A stretch of 55,093 nucleotides of DNA, taken from contig DAOVIH010000001.1 in assembly GCA_030673805.1 (NCBI GenBank), positions 1 to 55,093 of the forward strand. The letters are read 5' to 3'. Each line of letters starts with the position of its first letter. Position 1 is the stretch's first letter. Shown piece after piece: positions 1-6,101 of this stretch. Both the position numbers and the translations under genes were made by a program. The notes under the pieces are model-generated. The model made no database searches, had not been told where the DNA came from, and saw only the letters and a list, made by a program, of their open reading frames with translations. The stretch comes from Candidatus Bathyarchaeota archaeon (GTDB lineage: Archaea; Thermoproteota; Bathyarchaeia; Bathyarchaeales; Bathycorpusculaceae).

Positions 1-210
1 AAAAGCCCGCCATTCAGGCCCCCTATCAGCAATCTTTGCAGCAACCACAAAACCACAGTCCATACAAACAACCTCTGCACACTCATAATCACGCATAAAC
101 CTAACGCTACCACACTCAGAACATGACTGAACCCTAAGAGAATCAGGACTTCCCACAGACAATGAAGCATCATTTTCGTCTTTTGTTTCTTTATCCTCAG
201 TCATTTCCAT
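1..210 (-). CDS. tfb: Transcription initiation factor B (TFB), N-terminal part, cut by window edge
   Basis: Archaeal TFIIB homologue, which bridges TBP at the TATA box to RNA polymerase. Only the first 70 codons are present; the rest lies beyond base 1. After an acidic, Ser-rich N-terminus there is a zinc ribbon with the pattern CSECG...CMDCGFV, followed by the start of the B-reader (DRGPEWRAF). These are diagnostic of the family. The ATG at 210 (or the ATG at 204) overlaps the gar1 stop codon, so the gene is translationally coupled to gar1. A gar1-tfb pair is a recurrent archaeal arrangement. The cyclin-fold repeats cannot be seen here. Confidence 0.93.
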   Translation of the reverse strand, partial: MEMTEDKETKDENDASLSVGSPDSLRVQSCSECGSVRFMRDYECAEVVCMDCGFVVAAKIADRGPEWRAF

Positions 211-452
211 TTTCTCCGCCTATTCTTAATAGGAAGTGTGTATAGCAAGTTTTTGGCTATCTTTTCCGGGGTTTTGATTGTGGATTTAACTAATGCGTAA
301 GGTGAAGAGACGGGACCTATTATGTCAAAGATTTTTCCAACAAGCTTAAGATTCTCGTCTACTACTGACGTGCCAATTCTTGGGGGTTGGTCAATTTTTA
401 CAATAATATTCTTGGACGACGTCACATTTATGACTCGGCCCAGTCTCTGCAA
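201..452 (-). CDS. gar1: H/ACA ribonucleoprotein subunit Gar1
   Basis: An 83-residue Gar1 homologue, the beta-barrel subunit of the box H/ACA pseudouridylation complex that binds Cbf5. The core reads GRVINVTSSKNIIVKI, then a PPRIGTSVVD loop and KIFDIIGPVSSPYALVK, as in archaeal Gar1 proteins, with a basic tail (KNRRRKWK). The start is a TTG at 452 preceded by GAGGTTGG (about 457-464 on the minus strand). The stop overlaps the start of tfb. A TATA-like box lies at 491-507, upstream on the same strand. Confidence 0.93.
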   Translation of the reverse strand: MQRLGRVINVTSSKNIIVKIDQPPRIGTSVVDENLKLVGKIFDIIGPVSSPYALVKSTIKTPEKIAKNLLYTLPIKNRRRKWK

Positions 453-767
453 ACTACCAACCTCTTAAAAACAATTACGACAACGACGTATTTTATTTAA
501 ACTTTTCTACTTAGAATAGTTAGCGACGTTCCAATTGAGGACTACTCGGTCAAAAATCTCAAAGATTTGTAGATTGCTAACTAAAAAATCCTGGATAAAC
601 ACCTGGTTTCCTCATCCGCCAACAGCATCTCCCTTGCTAAGCCTTGTTTTTAAGAAACTAATTAACAAAATCTTTCGAGTGAATGCTTAGGCTCTTAAGA
701 ATTAGTGGATAGGCTTAACTATAATTCCTCGCATAAGTAGTTTAGTGTCGTTATGGAGGGTTAGAAT
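453..767. other. Intergenic region between gar1 and a small membrane ORF
   Basis: An AT-rich divergent spacer of about 315 bases. It holds the gar1 TATA box (491-507). A weaker TATA-like stretch (ggcttaactataatt, about 713-727) could serve the rightward small gene. I see no tRNA, no repeat and no convincing reading frame in it. Confidence 0.5.
491..507 (-). promoter_or_regulatory. BRE/TATA box of gar1-tfb
   Basis: Read on the minus strand, this is a purine-rich BRE-like GAAAAGT followed by TTTAAATAAAA. It lies about 45-50 bases before the TTG start of gar1, so transcription would begin near 470 and leave room for the GAGGTTGG ribosome binding site. Predicted from pattern and spacing only. 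Confidence 0.5.
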
Positions 768-953
768 ATGGCACGCCCCGCCAAGAAAAGAACGTTTATT
801 CAAACAGATAGAAGGGAAAAGTCGATTAACCAATTCGGGTTTTTGTTAATTCCAATAATATTCTTGTGGTTTGCCATAATCCACATTATAGGGGGGAACA
901 CCCCAAAAAAACTTGGGAACCGCATAGACGAACAATTAGATGCAAAGGGTTAG
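768..953 (+). CDS. Small single-pass membrane protein, function unknown
   Basis: A 61-codon frame starting with ATG, with GGAGGG about ten bases upstream (754-759). The N-terminal 20 residues are basic and polar (MARPAKKRTFIQTDRREK). Residues about 23-42 form a hydrophobic helix (FGFLLIPIIFLWFAIIHIIGG), and a short charged tail follows. The pattern resembles a small membrane-anchored protein with a cytoplasmic N-terminus. I do not recognise the family. The good ribosome binding site and the helix favour a real gene, but its length leaves this open. Confidence 0.45.
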   Translation: MARPAKKRTFIQTDRREKSINQFGFLLIPIIFLWFAIIHIIGGNTPKKLGNRIDEQLDAKG

Positions 954-1149
954 GGTTTGCTGGGATCCTGCACAATCACAAACTTTATGAGTGAAAGAGG
1001 GAAGCTGCCAAAGTTGCAATTGCTTTTGGTTAATTACAGTGCAAAAGCTATAAGAACTGCCATTATCGAAACGGTTAAAGCATTTCGTTTTATGAGTGGT
1101 TACACCAGCAAATCCGCATCAAGGTATCTGAACATACATTATTGGAGTC

Positions 1150-1164
1150 GAAACGTTCATAAAT
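1150..1164 (+). promoter_or_regulatory. Probable BRE/TATA box of the L7Ae-eS28-eL24 operon
   Basis: The string gaaacgttcataaat combines a BRE-like GAAAC with a TATA-like TTCATAAA. It lies about 45 bases before the L7Ae start, placing initiation near 1185. It is weak compared with the thermosome and histone boxes. Confidence 0.35.
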
Positions 1165-1205
1165 GAGAAGTGGCGATAAGACTGTGCCATTAAAGGGTGA
1201 GGCTA

Positions 1206-1586
1206 ATGTCAAAACCGTTTTATGTGAAATATGAAGTGCCCAAAGAAATCGTAGATGCCGCCTATGAAGCCCTACAGATAGCTGCAAAGACAGGAATAGT
1301 AAGAAAGGGAACTAATGAAGCTACCAAAGCCATTGAACGAGCTAGAGCAAAACTTGTTGTAATAGCCGAAGATGTTGATCCGCCTGAAGTCGTCGCTCAC
1401 CTATCGCTCATTTGTGACGAGAGAAAGATTCCATACGTTTTTGTATCTAGCAAGGATGAAATAGGCAAGGCAGTAGGTATTGATGTTCCAGCCGCTGCGG
1501 CTTGTGTTGTTGAAGAAGGAGAAGCGGCAGGATTAATCAAAGAAATAATCACAAGAATGGAGAAAGTGAAAAGAGGAGCTCAGTAA
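1206..1586 (+). CDS. rpl7ae: Ribosomal protein L7Ae
   Basis: A 126-residue kink-turn binding protein. In archaea it serves the large ribosomal subunit, box C/D and H/ACA guide RNPs and RNase P. The motifs KTGIVRKGTNEATKAIER, LVVIAEDVDPPEVVAHL and VFVSSKDEIGKAVG are those of archaeal L7Ae. An in-frame GTG at 1197 also exists, but GGGTGAGG (1195-1202) covers it and reads as the ribosome binding site, so I take the ATG at 1206. The stop overlaps the start of eS28 by one base, showing an operon. Its stand-alone guide-RNP partner Gar1 is encoded 750 bases upstream on the other strand. Confidence 0.96.
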   Translation: MSKPFYVKYEVPKEIVDAAYEALQIAAKTGIVRKGTNEATKAIERARAKLVVIAEDVDPPEVVAHLSLICDERKIPYVFVSSKDEIGKAVGIDVPAAAACVVEEGEAAGLIKEIITRMEKVKRGAQ

Positions 1587-1816
1587 TGAGCAGACACGAA
1601 AGGGCAGCAGACCAAGAAAAGATACCTGCAGAGGTAATTCAGATAATTGGACGAACAAGCGCCACCGGGGAAATATCTCAAATTCGAGTGCGAATTCTAG
1701 AAGGTAACGACAAAGGTCGGATTATTACGCGGAACGTGAAAGGCCCAGTTCGAGAGCAAGATGTCTTGATGCTAAGAGAGACTGAAAGAGAAGCAAAGAA
1801 AATCTCCAGAAGATGA
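1586..1816 (+). CDS. rps28e: Ribosomal protein eS28
   Basis: A 76-residue small-subunit protein with the S28e core: PAEVIQIIGRTSATGEISQIRVRILEG, then GRIITRNVKGPVREQDVLMLRETEREA. The ATG at 1586 shares its A with the TAA of L7Ae, and AAGAGGAGCT lies just upstream. The L7Ae-S28e-L24e order is widespread in archaea and is usually followed by ndk and infB. Neither of those follows here; a tRNA gene on the other strand comes next. Confidence 0.96.
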   Translation: MSRHERAADQEKIPAEVIQIIGRTSATGEISQIRVRILEGNDKGRIITRNVKGPVREQDVLMLRETEREAKKISRR

Positions 1817-1847
1817 AACGAGACAGATTATTCCAGAGGAAATGTCA

Positions 1848-2045
1848 ATGCCTAAATTCAGGAAATGTTCATTTTGCGGTAATGAATTTCCAGCTGGCAC
1901 GGGCATGATGTACGTCAAGAATGACGGGACAATATTGTGGCTCTGTTCAGGCAAATGCAAGAAAAGCTCCATAAAGTTCAAACGAGATTCTCGCAAATTG
2001 AAATGGACAAAATATTTTGGCAAAGAAGAGAAAGGAAAAGCCTGA
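1848..2045 (+). CDS. rpl24e: Ribosomal protein eL24
   Basis: A 65-residue large-subunit zinc-ribbon protein. Cys pairs CSFCG and CSGKC chelate zinc, and the tail KFKRDSRKLKWTKYF is typical of the family. Two in-frame ATGs lie at 1842 and 1848. GAGG at 1836-1839 is eight bases from the second but only two from the first, so I prefer 1848. It is third in the L7Ae operon, 31 bases after eS28. Confidence 0.95.
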   Translation: MPKFRKCSFCGNEFPAGTGMMYVKNDGTILWLCSGKCKKSSIKFKRDSRKLKWTKYFGKEEKGKA

Positions 2046-2150
2046 TGTTGCAAGTAAACTGCCAATAATTGTCCGTTGTTTGTTCATGACTTATGCGACC
2101 AGAGTCTTCTCTAAATCATTTCTCAACCAAACTTAAGACTATTGAAGTGG

Positions 2151-2243
2151 TAGCGGGGAGTAGATTTGAACTACCGATCTCTGGGTCTCTCAGAAATGGT
2201 TCCTATGAGCCCAGCGGGTTAATCCTGGCTACCCCACCCCGCT
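2151..2243 (-). tRNA. Initiator tRNA-Met (CAT) with a 17-nt intron
   Basis: A complete cloverleaf can be drawn on the minus strand: acceptor AGCGGGG/CCCCGCT with discriminator A, D arm GGGT/ACCC, anticodon stem CTGGG/CCCAG with loop CTCATAA, and T arm GGTAG-TTCAAAT-CTACT. The A1:U72 pair and three stacked G:C pairs at the base of the anticodon stem mark it as initiator rather than elongator. The anticodon is at 2205-2207. Seventeen extra bases (2187-2203) interrupt the loop after position 37. They fold into a canonical bulge-helix-bulge, described under findings. No CCA is encoded. Upstream (about 2276-2292) a TTTAATTA box may be the promoter. Confidence 0.93.
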
Positions 2244-2378
2244 ATATTTTATTAAGGAACACATCTGGGGCTTTCTACTAATTAAAGCTCGTTGAATATT
2301 AATGATTTCTTTTGCATTCAGTATCAGCAAAAACATTTTAGCATAGTGTATCAACCTGTAGTATTGGTGCTCACCTAG

Positions 2379-3023
2379 TTGGACAAACCATTTGTGCGAG
2401 AGTTAAACAAACCGATACTTGAAAACCCAATTTTTGTACAAGGGCTTCCAGGATTTGGAAATGTCGGTAGAATTGCAACTCATCTGCTAATCAAGTTTTG
2501 TGAAGCAAAGCTTTTTGCAGAATTATATTCACCTACCTTTCCTGATTACGTATCAGTTAGTTCGAAGGGAATATGCAACTTGCCTCGTTACGAGTTTTAC
2601 TCAGCTCCAATTGAGAATAATAGCTTTATAATAATGACTGGGGAAACCCAGCCTTCATTCGAAGATGTTGTAGCTCATTATCAAGTTTGTGGAGAAATTT
2701 TGGAATTCATCGAGAAGCAAGGCTGCAATTTTATTGTTACTATTGGGGGAGTCCCACTAAATGGAGAAAAGGCACAGATCTACGTTGCTGCTACTTCGCC
2801 AAAACTTGTAGCTGAGTTCGTAGAGAAGGGGGCAGAAAGATATGGCAAAGGAAAAATTGTTGGGGGAACGGGTCTTACACTAGCCCTTGCTAAAGAGCGT
2901 GGTACCGATGGCATCTGTATTCTAGGCGCCACAACAGGCATAAAAGCAGATAAGGGAGCAGGGTTTTCAACTTTCAAGTTTTTGATGAAAGCCTTAGGAA
3001 AAGAGATAAAAGAGGGATTGTAG
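2379..3023 (+). CDS. PAC2 family protein (proteasome assembly chaperone-like)
   Basis: A 214-residue member of the PAC2 family (COG2047). Eukaryotic members chaperone proteasome alpha-ring assembly; the archaeal role is unproven. Seen: the opening glycine-rich motif VQGLPGFGNVGRIATHLL (about residues 20-37), YSPTFPDYVSV, FIIMTGETQPS, VTIGGVPL, and the C-terminal GGTGLTLALAKERG / CILGATTG motifs. The start is a TTG, and only a weak ribosome binding site is visible. The next gene begins 38 bases downstream on the same strand. No proteasome subunit gene is in the window. Confidence 0.85.
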   Translation: MDKPFVRELNKPILENPIFVQGLPGFGNVGRIATHLLIKFCEAKLFAELYSPTFPDYVSVSSKGICNLPRYEFYSAPIENNSFIIMTGETQPSFEDVVAHYQVCGEILEFIEKQGCNFIVTIGGVPLNGEKAQIYVAATSPKLVAEFVEKGAERYGKGKIVGGTGLTLALAKERGTDGICILGATTGIKADKGAGFSTFKFLMKALGKEIKEGL

Positions 3024-3061
3024 GAAGAGAAATCAAGTTCACCGTCTCTGGATGTGTACAA

Positions 3062-3301
3062 GTGACTGAAAAAACTGGAAATAAAGGATCTGACAAAGCG
3101 GAGACAAAATCGAAAATTGAGATGACTCTTTGGGTACTACTTGCAGCATTCCTTATTTTTGTGGGTCCCACTTACATAACATATCTGCTCTCGAATATTC
3201 TAGGAGCTGGCTTTGGGGTTTCTATGGCTTCTGGGTTTTTGCTTTTCGTGATGGGTTTAGTTCTCTTGTGGCATCTTGCCCGAAAGAAGATCGTCACGTA
3301 A
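3062..3301 (+). CDS. Small two-helix membrane protein, function unknown
   Basis: A 79-residue frame opening with GTG. A polar, Lys-rich N-terminus (about 22 residues) is followed by two hydrophobic segments, roughly residues 24-45 and 50-72, separated by a Gly-rich turn, and a short basic end (HLARKKIVT). It follows the PAC2 gene by 38 bases and may be cotranscribed. I do not recognise the family. The ribosome binding site is weak. Confidence 0.55.
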   Translation: MTEKTGNKGSDKAETKSKIEMTLWVLLAAFLIFVGPTYITYLLSNILGAGFGVSMASGFLLFVMGLVLLWHLARKKIVT

Positions 3302-3424
3302 ACAAAATTTGCCTCAGATACCCCAGGGTGCATCATCTTCTTCAGCTATTTGAGATTCGTCATCGGCATTTCTATGATCTTCCCGAGTTGATATTAAGTC
3401 TTCTTCAAATTCGAAGGCGGTCGG

Positions 3425-3440
3425 GAAAAAGCATATAAAA
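3425..3440 (+). promoter_or_regulatory. Strong TATA box positioned for a leaderless transcript
   Basis: gaaaaagcatataaaa is a purine-rich BRE followed by a near-consensus archaeal TATA box. The box centre is about 27 bases before the ATG at 3463, which is the usual distance to the transcription start. The mRNA would therefore begin at or next to the start codon. Confidence 0.6.
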
Positions 3441-3462
3441 TATACCTTGATACATATCCAAT

Positions 3463-4062
3463 ATGCACCGCGGCAGAAATACAGAAAACGTGGACGTAAG
3501 AAACAAAGGAAACAAAAAAACCACAAGAAGAACAACAATTATCCTAGAGAGAGAAGAGAGAGAATTCATAGATACGCTAATACGTGAAGGCAGAGAACTC
3601 GGAATCAAACCTCTAATCTCCAAAATGCTTGAAATTTACAGAGGATTGATGATTTACGATTGGCGTTTTCCTGGAGAATACTATTTCGGAATCAGTCGAG
3701 TAGCCTTCGTTAACGTAGAACTATTGAATATCCTGATGCAACAAAGAAAACCAGAAGAAAAACGCCAACTTGGGAAGAGAATTGGTGAAGCTTTGAAAGT
3801 CTCCATCGAAACCACCTTGGACATTCAAACAGGCAAACGGAAGAATTGGGAAAAAGTATTCAGAAGACTAGAATTGCAGGGATTCGGGGACTTTTATTTG
3901 AAAGACAAGTATGTTCTAATAAAAACACCGTTCATCAACTATCCTGAGGTGTGGGCAAGCATTTTGGGAGAGTTGCTAGAAAGCAAATTTGAGCCAAAAA
4001 CATCCATACCGCCGTTAGTTCTTGAAATAAAAGAGAATCCAGAGTCTTCAGTCCCAGATTGA
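3463..4062 (+). CDS. Unrecognised 199-aa protein with basic N-terminus, possible DNA-binding
   Basis: I do not recognise this family. The first 25 residues are very basic (RGRNTENVDVRNKGNKKTTRR). Residues 25-60 (TTIILEREEREFIDTLIREG then IKPLISKMLEIYR) look like a beta strand plus two helices, as in ribbon-helix-helix repressors. The remaining 140 residues are alpha/beta, with Trp and aromatic positions (YDWRFPGEYYFGISR, GFGDFYLKDKYVLIK). It has its own strong TATA box and no ribosome binding site, consistent with a leaderless single gene. A regulator is the likeliest reading, but this is inference. Confidence 0.7.
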   Translation: MHRGRNTENVDVRNKGNKKTTRRTTIILEREEREFIDTLIREGRELGIKPLISKMLEIYRGLMIYDWRFPGEYYFGISRVAFVNVELLNILMQQRKPEEKRQLGKRIGEALKVSIETTLDIQTGKRKNWEKVFRRLELQGFGDFYLKDKYVLIKTPFINYPEVWASILGELLESKFEPKTSIPPLVLEIKENPESSVPD

Positions 4063-4169
4063 ACCTAGGCTATCTGTAAAAGAAAAATGTCAGCTACGAG
4101 TCTTAGTAAAGGGTACTGGTAACTCTACGGGTAACAAGGGTTGATGTTAACTGTCGGGTGATAGAACTT

Positions 4170-4601
4170 CTAAAAGTCTTTAAGGGATTCAAATAATTGT
4201 GTAAATTCGTTTCTAATAATATTATTACTACCAATAGTTACTATTCCCTGAACATTCGTAATGTTTATACCAGCTAATTTATTGGCTCTCTGGAATTTTG
4301 AAGATCCTTCGATAAAAGCTATACCATCACCAGAAATTTTATAAAAAGTTCTCTTGCTTTTGATTTTTCTGTTGCTAGTGATTATTTCATATTCTTCAGT
4401 TTCCTCTTTTATCCAGCCAGTCTCGATTAGATATTGAAGATTTCTAATTACTTCTTTCTTCTTAATTCCTTGTTTTTTCAAGTCAGAAGTTATTTTGCTT
4501 ATCTTAACTTTATAACTACTCATGCCTCTCGGATTTTTCCAGACATTGTAAAAATATTCAAGAATTTTCTTCCGTATCGTATCTTCTGACAACACTCTCA
4601 C
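4170..4601 (-). CDS. Winged-helix protein with Asn/Gly-rich C-terminal tail
   Basis: A 143-residue protein starting with GTG. Residues 1-95 fit a winged helix: TIRKKILEYFYNVWKNP, a recognition-like helix KKKEVIRNLQYLIETGWIK, then a wing with EEYEIITS and KRTFYKISGDGIAFIEG. The last 35 residues carry the unusual motif INITNVQGIVTIGSNN, a short beta-rich Asn/Gly repeat. Similar tails occur on various bacterial and archaeal signalling or effector proteins, but I cannot assign a function. A TATA-like TTTTTATATT lies about 30 bases upstream on the minus strand, so the transcript is nearly leaderless. AT content is higher than in its neighbours. Confidence 0.72.
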   Translation of the reverse strand: MRVLSEDTIRKKILEYFYNVWKNPRGMSSYKVKISKITSDLKKQGIKKKEVIRNLQYLIETGWIKEETEEYEIITSNRKIKSKRTFYKISGDGIAFIEGSSKFQRANKLAGINITNVQGIVTIGSNNIIRNEFTQLFESLKDF

Positions 4602-4624
4602 ACGGTATTGGAATTAGCTATGAT

Positions 4625-4640
4625 AGAATATAAAAACTCT
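4625..4640 (-). promoter_or_regulatory. TATA box of the winged-helix gene
   Basis: On the minus strand, AGAGTTTTTATATTC is centred about 31 bases before the GTG at 4601. No ribosome binding site separates them, pointing to a leaderless or very short-leader mRNA. Confidence 0.45.
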
Positions 4641-4645
4641 TGGAA

Positions 4646-4810
4646 TTATTGATGTTTACGGATGATTATTTTTATTGTATCGCCTTCAATTAAACCATAA
4701 AGCTGGTTTATTGTTTTCAACCCTTCATCAGGATATACTATTAAGTGTAGAGTCTCGTTAAACAAATCAACTTTCTTGAATTTTGCCATAAACTCACTTT
4801 CTTCATTCAT
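4646..4810 (-). CDS. Possible 54-aa small protein
   Basis: A short frame from the ATG at 4810 to the TAA at 4646. It reads MNEESEFMAKFKKVDLF, then NETLHLIVYPDEGLK and YGLIEGDTIKIIIRKHQ. Alternating hydrophobic residues and the ending GLIEGDTIKIII resemble a small beta-barrel such as an AbrB-type swapped hairpin, but this is only a resemblance. The upstream ribosome binding site is weak (GGTAGTGAT). It sits just upstream of, and on the same strand as, the winged-helix gene, whose TATA box follows its stop, so the two could form a toxin/antitoxin-like or regulator pair. This is unproven. Confidence 0.4.
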   Translation of the reverse strand: MNEESEFMAKFKKVDLFNETLHLIVYPDEGLKTINQLYGLIEGDTIKIIIRKHQ

Positions 4811-4928
4811 ACAAATCACTACCCGACGATTTTTTACAGAAAGATAAATCCGACGGAGACTCCCCAGTACCTAGTAAAGATAGGTTTATTAGTGAGAAAG
4901 AGGGTTCCCATACGATTTGGTGAGGAAA

Positions 4929-4991
4929 ATGAGGGATCGCATTCATGAAAGGCGATTGTGTTCATCGACGGTGAAACTAACCGCGAGATAG
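4929..4991 (+). CDS. Possible 20-aa leader peptide before the his operon
   Basis: The ATG at 4929 follows a strong GGTGAGG (4919-4925) and encodes MRDRIHERRLCSSTVKLTAR before a TAG. It contains only one His, so it is not a classic His-run attenuator. A TATA-like ggtttattag at about 4877-4886 would start transcription near 4910. It overlaps the next small frame out of phase. It could equally be the broken 5' end of a decayed gene. Confidence 0.3.
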   Translation: MRDRIHERRLCSSTVKLTAR

Positions 4992-5128
4992 AAATTCTAA
5001 ACCTCCTATTTGACACAATGTTGTTTTCTCCCTTTTTCAAAGCAACAAAGTTTTTCTTTAAAAGGCTTGAATCGCATATAGAAACAGAATGTGATAATTG
5101 CTTCGAGAACTCTGGTGATAAGAAATGA
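4958..5128 (+). CDS. Possible 56-aa protein coupled to hisG
   Basis: A frame from GTG at 4958 to TGA at 5126-5128. The stop overlaps the ATG of hisG (5125-5127), the coupling seen inside the operon. The protein is Phe- and acid-rich (FIDGETNREIEILNLLFD, then SPFFKATKFFFKRLE). I do not recognise it. AAAGGCG precedes the GTG. Alternatively, a single frameshift joining it to the 20-codon frame at 4929 would give one protein of about 75 residues. Confidence 0.35.
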   Translation: MFIDGETNREIEILNLLFDTMLFSPFFKATKFFFKRLESHIETECDNCFENSGDKK

Positions 5129-6093
5129 ACAAAGTAAAATTTGCTTTACCCGCTGGGTCTTTAGCAAAAGCAACATTCGAAATACTGCAGCGCTCAGGCT
5201 ACAGAATCCATGGACAGGAACGTACTTACCGCCCAACGATAAATGACTCGAAAATTGAGCTGAAAATACTGAGACCGCAAGAAATTCCGATTTTTGTAAG
5301 TGAAGGATTACAAGACGTAGGGATAACAGGTCAAGACTGGATATTAGAAACAGGTGCTGAGGTTGAAATTCTGCAAGATTTGGAATACGGAAAGGTAAGA
5401 ATAGTAGTTGCCATCCCAAAGAGCTGTGAAACGAATAGTGTCTCCAGCTTTATGAAAAACTTGTGGCGTGAAGGCAAAAACGTAAGAGTGTCCACAGAAT
5501 ACCTGAACATCGCTGCAGAATACTTAAAGAAAGATCCAGAATACAAGAGACTCTTTGGCAATTCAGAACCTTTGCAGATTACACCATGGTGGAGAAAGGG
5601 TGAAAACTCGAAGGCGAAGATATTTTTGTCTTTTGGAGCTACAGAAGCCAAGACACCTGAAAACGCTGATTTCATAATAGATGTTACTGAAACTGGCTCA
5701 ACTCTTGAACAAAACAACTTAACGATAATTGAAACAGTAATGGAGTCCTCGGCAGTTCTAATCGCAAACAAAAAAGCCTTGTCCAACCCGCAAAAAAAAG
5801 AAAAAATCTATGATATCATGACTCTTTTAAAAGGGGTTGTTGATGGTTCCAAAAGAATCCATATTTACGTTAATGTGAGAAAAGAGAACCTTCAGAAATT
5901 AATACAGGAATTGCCAGCTCTAAAGAACCCTACAGTAGCTTCATTGGCAAGAGAAGATTGGTATTCTGTCAACACTGTAATCGAAAAAGACCAGCTAATA
6001 GAGCTCCTACCTATAATTCGCAAACTCGCTCAGGGGATTGTAGTATATGAACCGAGACAAGTTTTGGCCCTGGATGAAGTGAATCGGAGATAG
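5125..6093 (+). CDS. hisG: ATP phosphoribosyltransferase, long form
   Basis: First enzyme of histidine synthesis, condensing ATP and PRPP. The 322 residues match the long (HisG_L) form. The catalytic domain begins FALPAGSLAKATFEILQRSGY, with GLQDVGITGQDWI; the PRPP-binding loop is FIIDVTETGSTLEQNN. A C-terminal PII-like regulatory domain (about residues 240-318, from LKGVVDGSKRIHIYVNV to GIVVYEP) would bind histidine for feedback inhibition, so no HisZ partner is needed. The ATG overlaps the stop of a small upstream frame. hisD begins eight bases after the stop. Confidence 0.96.
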   Translation: MNKVKFALPAGSLAKATFEILQRSGYRIHGQERTYRPTINDSKIELKILRPQEIPIFVSEGLQDVGITGQDWILETGAEVEILQDLEYGKVRIVVAIPKSCETNSVSSFMKNLWREGKNVRVSTEYLNIAAEYLKKDPEYKRLFGNSEPLQITPWWRKGENSKAKIFLSFGATEAKTPENADFIIDVTETGSTLEQNNLTIIETVMESSAVLIANKKALSNPQKKEKIYDIMTLLKGVVDGSKRIHIYVNVRKENLQKLIQELPALKNPTVASLAREDWYSVNTVIEKDQLIELLPIIRKLAQGIVVYEPRQVLALDEVNRR

Positions 6094-6101
6094 AAACTCA
6101 A

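Noticed and set aside
957..1166. An open 69-codon frame between the small membrane ORF and L7Ae
   Set aside because: No ribosome binding site, no recognisable domain, and it runs through the likely L7Ae promoter; residue use looks random.
4834..5040. A minus-strand 68-codon frame upstream of hisG
   Set aside because: Composition is unlike a protein from this genome, and it lies opposite the more plausible coupled rightward frames.
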